A stretch of DNA of 64,000 bases from Melieria omissa (taxonomy: Eukaryota > Arthropoda > Insecta > Diptera > Ulidiidae), in contig OZ020269.1 of assembly GCA_963971225.1 (NCBI GenBank), forward strand, positions 85,598,450-85,662,449, in the 5' to 3' direction. A model generated the notes under the pieces. The model saw only the letters and a program-made list of their open reading frames with translations, was not told the origin of the DNA and searched no databases. Numbering within the stretch: the stretch's first letter is position 1; every line of letters starts with the position of its first letter. Below are positions 58,570-64,000 of this stretch, in pieces. A program made the position numbers and the translations under genes.

Positions 58570-58640
58570 GCCTAAAAGTATACCTCTGTCAGTGCTGCAA
58601 ATAGACCTATGGGTTGTTAAAAAAAAATATCCTCTAAAGT
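58570..58640 (+). other. Two CCTAAAAGTATRC-type motif sites
   Basis: GCCTAAAAGTATACC at 58570 and CCTCTAAAGTATACC near 58631. Another variant, CCCTAAAGGTATGCAAC, is at 59618. Confidence 0.5.
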
Positions 58641-59958
58641 ATACCTTAACATATTTCTTTACAATATTCTAATTGCATATAACATGTTCAATGTACTCAA
58701 ATTTCAAGTGCCATATTTTAAGGATGCTTAGAAGCCAAATATTGTTCGTTGAGTGGCTGCGTATTCAGTTGACAATGCCACACAACAGATAACAATAAAC
58801 AAAAGAAAATATGAAAATATGAAAAGCAATGACATAAACCATAAAACAGCATCAAAAGCCGAAATTGCTTGCAGTGCGAACAATTTTCAAGTCGCAGTTT
58901 TTTGCCTTTTCGCACAAACACCCAATGATCCTCTCGGCTGTTGGCTCTCAGCTATCGTTGCATATTTTACATTCCATTATGGACACGTATAAAAAAGTTA
59001 TAGCCACAAAGGAAGGAAAACAGAAAAAAATTGTGATGGAAAATGCAACGAATGCTGCATGTGTGGCGAGTAACAGATGGAATTTGAAATTTGTCAGCGA
59101 CATAAAAAAATTGCGGTGGAACTTTTACGATTCAACCATCAAAAACACAGCTGACGGCTACCGAATAAAAAGTTAAAAATTACCGCCACAAAAAAATGCG
59201 CGCACACATTTACTTATTTCAAGTGCTGCCGTGTGCATGTGTGCGTGTGTGTGTGTGTTTGTCTTTGTCGAGTATGCAAATTCATTTGTGCGCTTATTGT
59301 GAAAGTGGGTTAATACGCTGGCGCTCGCTCGAGCCATGAATGGCCACAAAACCTGGCAGCAGCATCGAGAATGGTCCTGTCTTGTGCGTTTGTGGGCGTG
59401 AAATCGATGTGTTTGGTGCCCATTGGCGCATTCAATGCGGCAGTAAAGAATTCAATTGCTTGCGCAGTTATTTCATTGCGGCTTTTAAGTAGTTGGAGTT
59501 GTTGAATTGAATTTAATTTGTGCGTAAATTTGCATTCCAAGTGGTTCAAAGGTTGACAGTTAATTGTAATTTACTGTCGATTGGCTGGAGGCCACGTGTG
59601 AGTTGAACGAGCTTGCACCCTAAAGGTATGCAACGTTTTAAAAGCGTTAGAGTGTACTTGATTGCTGGAGAAATGTTCAAGAATTGGTGAAACTTGAATT
59701 AAGAACTCGTCCCAATGTAGATGAAATAATGTGCTGAAGTCGAACCAAATTTTGTTTTATAAACTTTGTCTGAGCAATAAGTCAGATTTTTTCGTTTTCT
59801 GTTTGAAATCTTGTACAAAATTTGACTCTTTAAATTTTTAAATATTTATTTGGAGTTAAAGAGTTTCATATTTCGTCTTTCAGTAAGACCTAACCTAACT
59901 TTATTTATGATTTCCGTTTTAACTATTTTCTTCAGTACTTAAATTCCTCTGTTACCGT
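58641..59958. other. No gene seen
   Basis: Overlapping plus and minus frames near 58718-59176 and 59310-59549 conflict and have no domains. A GTGTGTGTGTGTGTTTGT run lies near 59238. TAACCTAACTT occurs near 59890. Confidence 0.5.
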
Positions 59959-60551
59959 CAGTGTTGCCAGATACCTGAAATTACTTTCTCCTAAATCTTG
60001 AAAAAATACTGAAATTTTCTCCCAAAAGCAAACACAATTTTCTAAACTTTTTTATTATTTGCGTAATTTTAAATAAATTAAAGTTCTCATAAAAAATTCA
60101 TATATATATATATTCATATATATATAATTCTTTCAATGCAGCTTTTTTTTTATTCATCTTCAGCTTAACAAAAAAAAAAACGTAAAAACAATACATATAA
60201 CGAATAAATTAAATAAAAAGTGCCATTGTTGGCGAGATTTCATTTTGACAGCAATAAGTGAGAACGAGATAGAATGAGCTTACATTTTGTAAACATACAA
60301 ATTTTTAACCCTATAGGGTCCGTTGACTATTAAAATAGTTGCTAAAATATGTTTTGTTATCAGTGTTCCCAATACATCATATTTTGTTATTAAAAAATCT
60401 TCCAAAATTCCACTAAGGCTCCGAAAAATCCCCTAACAAAAAATACAAATCTCCTAAACTTTCTCCTAAACAATTCTTTCTCCTAAAAATTCTCATAAAA
60501 GCCCAAAAATCTCCTAAATCTAGAAGGAAATCTGCTGATCCGGCAACACTG
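59959..60551 (-). mobile_element. hAT-type non-autonomous element, copy 3 (593 bp)
   Basis: The plus-strand left edge is CAGTGTTGCCAGATACCTGA and the right edge is GATCCGGCAACACTG. Flanking GTTACCGT (59951-59958) and GTTAACGT (60552-60559) match at seven of eight positions, an 8 bp target duplication. Internal blocks correspond, inverted, to copy 2 at 51813-52591, including TTCATCTTCAGCTTAAC and CGAGATAGAATGAGCTTACA. An (AT)n run lies inside at 60103-60127. No transposase. Confidence 0.92.
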
Positions 60552-60559
60552 GTTAACGT

Positions 60560-62027
60560 AAAAGATTCTTATCTTTTAACTCATGAGTTATTTAATGGTT
60601 GGTGCTATTAAAGTTGACGACCACATGGGTCCTGCGCTCTTTAGCTCTTTTGCTTCTCTCATTGCTATGTTTTTTCTTGATTTATTAGCGCAACTTCCAC
60701 TTTTTGCTGCAACCCACATTCTCCATTCTCCATTCTGCATACAGAACTTTGCCCAATGCACACTTCTTTGTTTTCACTGTCCTGTCGGATAAATGAATTG
60801 CACTTTTAATTGTAATATCGCACCAAAGTTTTCCGCTTTTTCGCTGTTTTCTCATGCGGCCACAAGCAGTGAAACCGAAAATTTGTGGTCAAGCTTTGCT
60901 TTCATTCGTAGCAGTCAGCCAGACGTTGGACCCCTTTTGGTTGCCATTAAGAAAATTAACATTTTTATTGTGTGACTGGACATATGGAGCGAGCTGCGTT
61001 TCTTTTATGCGCTTCTCGCACATTTCACTCTCTCAGTTGTTCGTCCTTTTGTAAAGCCTCACATTAACACAACTCAGGTGCGTTGCGTGTTGGGCATTAA
61101 AACGCCCAATTTTATGGGATTTTTAACTAATTTCGTCTGCGACACTTTGGATTCACTGTGTTGTAAATATCAACAAAAAATTTAAAAATTTTAGTACAAA
61201 TTTTTAAACCTCCTGAAATAAAGAAAAATCTTTTATGCAAATGTTAATTTATTGCCCCTTTGGCCAAATTCCCTTGGCCACGTTTCTGCCACTCACTATT
61301 AGTCGAATTTGACTTTTGTAATTCTTCGCTGCCCCAACTTGAGCCGAATTTTTGGTACATATTTTGTTTTGGCAAATTTTCCTACTTTGTTTTCAACTTA
61401 TACCAGTTGCACTCTTCCCACCGCCCTGCACCCATCAATGCCCCGTGGAGCCATTTATTTGCTCGCTGCGTTGGTGTGCGTCGCTTTGCCGTCTGATTTT
61501 TGCTTCTGTGTTCATGGGTTAGTAGGAAAATGGCTGAACTTGTGTGCGCTGCTTGCTGTGTGCTTTTGTTTTTATTGTATTTTCTTTTATCATTTCTACT
61601 GTAGGTTTAGTATTTATGGGACTAAATCCAACTGTAAACATGTGGGATTAGCATTTAGAGGATTTGTGCGGTGTGTTGCCACATGGTTTTTTTTTTATTT
61701 ATTGTAGATTTGTTTAGCAGATGTGGGCGCTGCCAAAGCAAATGAGAGATATTAAAATAAATTTGAATTTAGGCAAAAATTATTTAATTCTTTGTCGATT
61801 AATGAGACAGAATTGCAGTAGGCATCACAGTAGGCAGAAGCATCCACAGTAGGCATGAAAAAGAATTTACGAGATGACTTTTCAAACTTCAGGGACTAAT
61901 TCGATTGACTAAAATGTTGACTGAGTCTACTTTAAGTAAAGCAAGTGTCTAAAAGTGATATAGTCGAGTCCGATTAACTGTAAGTAGTTTTTCCGATCTT
62001 TTAGTTGCAGTTAACCAATGTTTTCAG
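60560..62027. other. No gene seen
   Basis: Mixed-composition DNA with the 132-codon plus frame 61309-61707. That frame starts at a non-ATG-rich context, is Cys/Phe/Leu-rich and overlaps another open frame, so it is probably chance. TATAGTCGAGTCCGATTAAC near 61960 resembles a pogo-type end without a partner. Confidence 0.45.
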
Positions 62028-62031
62028 TTAA

Positions 62032-62631
62032 CCCTTTCGACCCCGAATTTCACCCTATGTCTCGATATTACTTTTTGGTGTTTAAATCATGAAACACTTG
62101 GCTAAGATGTATGTACATGACATTTGAAGTAGCCATGCCTCTTTGTTAGAGTTCTAGAGCTACTTTACTTTTGAATAGTTTTAGCTTAAAACGGGTTAGA
62201 TAAATTTTGTATCAATTTATTTAATTACAGAAAAATTATTTAGTATTTATGAAAAAATAAAAAATTATCACTTTTTGATTTTATTTAGCCATTATTAAAT
62301 AAACAGAGTTTTGATCAAACGCGCCCAATTCGTAGACTTCAATTAGAACACAAACTTTTTCTGATATCGCTGCAAATTACCGCAAATTATTTTGGGTATA
62401 ACAGTAAAATATTTGTAATTCACTTCAAAAACAAAGTGGTCTTTTCATTGCTTTGGAGTATTTCTAACATGATGAGGAGGGAAAACATTGTATAACGGCA
62501 TTTACGAAATTTGACTTTCGCACAGAAAAAGTGGTCATTTGACCTAATGTTCAATGTTTGTCATTCACTTCCAAAAATATAAGATGAAAAACAGGTGAAG
62601 TTGCTGTCAGGCAACTTTGGGGTCTAAAGGT
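62032..62631. mobile_element. piggyBac-type miniature element (600 bp) with TTAA flanks
   Basis: The left end is CCCTTTCGACCCC and the right end in reverse is ACCTTTAGACCCC, 11 of 13 matching. TTAA lies directly outside the left (62028-62031) and right (62632-62635) ends. TTAA duplication and CCCT-type ends are typical of piggyBac elements. No coding frame inside. Confidence 0.78.
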
Positions 62632-62940
62632 TTAAGTAAAGTGAAATTCCTTTTAATTAAACGTACTTGAAGTGAAATGTATTGAAATGTATTCTGATTC
62701 TGAAATTTTCTAATGTCATTGCAATTTGAAAAGCCAGTAGCGTCAACTAGGCAAATCAGCTGATCCAATTATCAGGGATGTAATAATACGGCAAAATATT
62801 AGCAGGACATTTTTTTAGTTATGAAATGTGGCATACAAGTTTTTTCGCTTTGGCGGAGTTGAAAAATGTAAATTTATGTTTTGGACCCAAAATATTCTTT
62901 CACTTAATCGAATTTTTTAGTTATGCAAAGTTTCATTTAA

Positions 62941-63603
62941 GGGGGGAGATCAGTTAAACTGGTCTTTTTTCTTTTTTCTTTTTTTGGTACAAATAATGTT
63001 CGAATCTTTCCTCTTTTTTATTTAAGAGTATATTGAACTGAATTTACAAAAAAAATTCTTTTTCTCCGATGCGCCACAAAATGGCCGACTTACAAAGGGT
63101 TGAAGTTACCCCTCATTTTTATTGGCAACCAACGTAGAGTCCGCACTTTTTATCTGAAATCAAAAAATCAAAGTACGCTCTGTTAAGAATAGATAGAGCT
63201 ATGAATCCCGCTAACAAAATATGCAAAAAAATAAATATCGCGAAAATGCCGACAAAAAGAAAAAAACAGGCTCGTTTTTGGACATAGAAGTGACGCCAGA
63301 GGGGTTTTTCGCGAGCTTGACAATTCGCTTTAGAACAGATTACGTAAAAAGAGTACATAAAGGTGTGTGCCAAATTTCAAGTCAATCGGACATAAACTTT
63401 CCGAGTTAGGAGGGTTGCCATTTTAAAAAGTGCAACTTTTCAGGAGACGCGGTTGAAGTTTGGAAACAGGAGCCGAACGGTAGGCGGAGCGTTTGCTTTG
63501 TTCTCGCATTATGAGAGAACGCGTTCGAATTTTGAAAAATCCTCTTAGGACGATGTTTTCAAGGCATTGAACTAACTCCAAAAAATTTAACTGATCTCCC
63601 CCC
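62941..63603. mobile_element. 663 bp inverted-repeat element with TTAA flanks
   Basis: The left end GGGGGGAGATCAGTTAAA is matched perfectly in reverse at the right end, 18 of 18. TTAA lies on both sides (62937-62940 and 63604-63607). The interior holds CAAATTTCAAGTCAATCGG, also seen in the 5.1-5.7 kb array. The 84-codon minus frame inside has no transposase feature. Likely piggyBac-type by its TTAA flank; the ends differ from those of the element at 62032. Confidence 0.85.
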
Positions 63604-64000
63604 TTAAACGAACTAATTTTTAGAAAAAATACCAAATAAAAGTGGGACGTAAACTTTTATTTCATTAAATCGGTTTTTTAGCTATGCGTAGAACCGAAGG
63701 AAGGCGACATTTTAGCCGATTGATCGGCTACAATATCTTCTTACATTCGGCTAAAACCGAAGTCGAAGGTGAATGATATCTTAAGTGAATTTTGAATGAA
63801 ATTTGCTTTAAAATTTTTTAATTTGGATTTTTCAATTTAAATAAATCGTCGAAAGCAGTTAGCAGTTTAAACTGAGATTAACCGTGCAGCGTTTAAATTG
63901 AGTTTAAACTTCATTCATGCTGGACCGAAAAATTCAATTTGCGTTTAAATTTTTTATATCTTAAATTAATACAGTTAGAAGGGCGAAATTCGAGTATGTG
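63604..64000. repeat. AGCCGAT palindrome and repeated TTTTTTAGYTATG words
   Basis: TAGCCGATTGATCGGCTA at 63713-63730 is a perfect eight-base palindrome around TG, followed by another TTCGGCTAAAACCGAAG inverted word. TTTTTTAGTTATG occurs near 62813 and 62913 and TTTTTTAGCTATG near 63674, either side of the preceding element. The window ends in AT-rich DNA. Confidence 0.6.

Noticed and set aside
61309..61707. 132-codon Cys/Phe-rich frame
   Set aside because: No domain, overlapping frames, AT-rich Phe/Cys/Leu composition, no convincing start.
1..64000. CRISPR arrays, bacterial operons, ribosomal RNA genes
   Set aside because: None seen. Repeats here are eukaryotic micro-, mini- and satellite types, without regular unique spacers.

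Overview
This 64 kb window looks like the non-coding DNA of a higher fly (Brachycera, plausibly a tephritid fruit fly). It is strongly AT-rich, full of short GT/CA, GTT/CAA and CTG runs, and carries tRNA-derived SINEs, mariner relics, LINE fragments ending in CCTAACCTAAC-type tails, and many short non-autonomous DNA elements. The host is inferred from style and transposon content, not from a marker gene. No complete protein-coding host gene was found. Almost all open frames are short and either begin at non-ATG codons, are dominated by low-complexity codons, or lie inside transposon relics. The window is probably a very large intron or an intergenic desert. The best trace of a host gene is one possible first coding exon at 48657-48743, which ends in a consensus splice donor.

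Layout. 0-9 kb: a long TTTTA microsatellite, a tRNA-derived SINE (1488-1812), a degenerate ~111-143 bp tandem array (5.06-5.69 kb) and ordinary AT-rich DNA. 9-21 kb: a mariner relic, an AT-rich fold-back structure around 13.2-13.9 kb, a degenerate CCTAACCTAAC-rich array (16.2-16.8 kb) and a ~2 kb AT-rich array (18.8-20.7 kb). 22-31 kb: an array carrying the phrase CACCACTGCGTATGAGTGAT, a second SINE on the minus strand, and an irritans-type mariner relic followed by a 941 bp inverted-repeat element. 32-38 kb: a 16 bp minisatellite, a second mariner split by a 548 bp element, and a ~100 bp satellite-like array. 39-49 kb: LINE and LTR fragments, a cluster of CCTAAAAGTATGC motifs and the candidate exon. 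50-64 kb: another SINE family, three hAT-type insertions with 8 bp target duplications (one with a pogo-like element nested inside it), a ~215 bp triplication, a ~260 bp hairpin, a solo LTR, and two TTAA-flanked elements near the end.

Two themes recur beyond named transposons. One is a short phrase, GCGTATGAGTGAT, found at a dozen or more places on both strands and locally amplified at 22.9-23.5 kb. The other is a second phrase, CCTAAAAGTATGC, clustered at 44.2-44.7 kb and scattered elsewhere. Both recur in contexts that do not otherwise align well by eye, so they are the best candidates for something not yet described. All alignments were made by eye. Family names rest on remembered motif patterns, not on a search.
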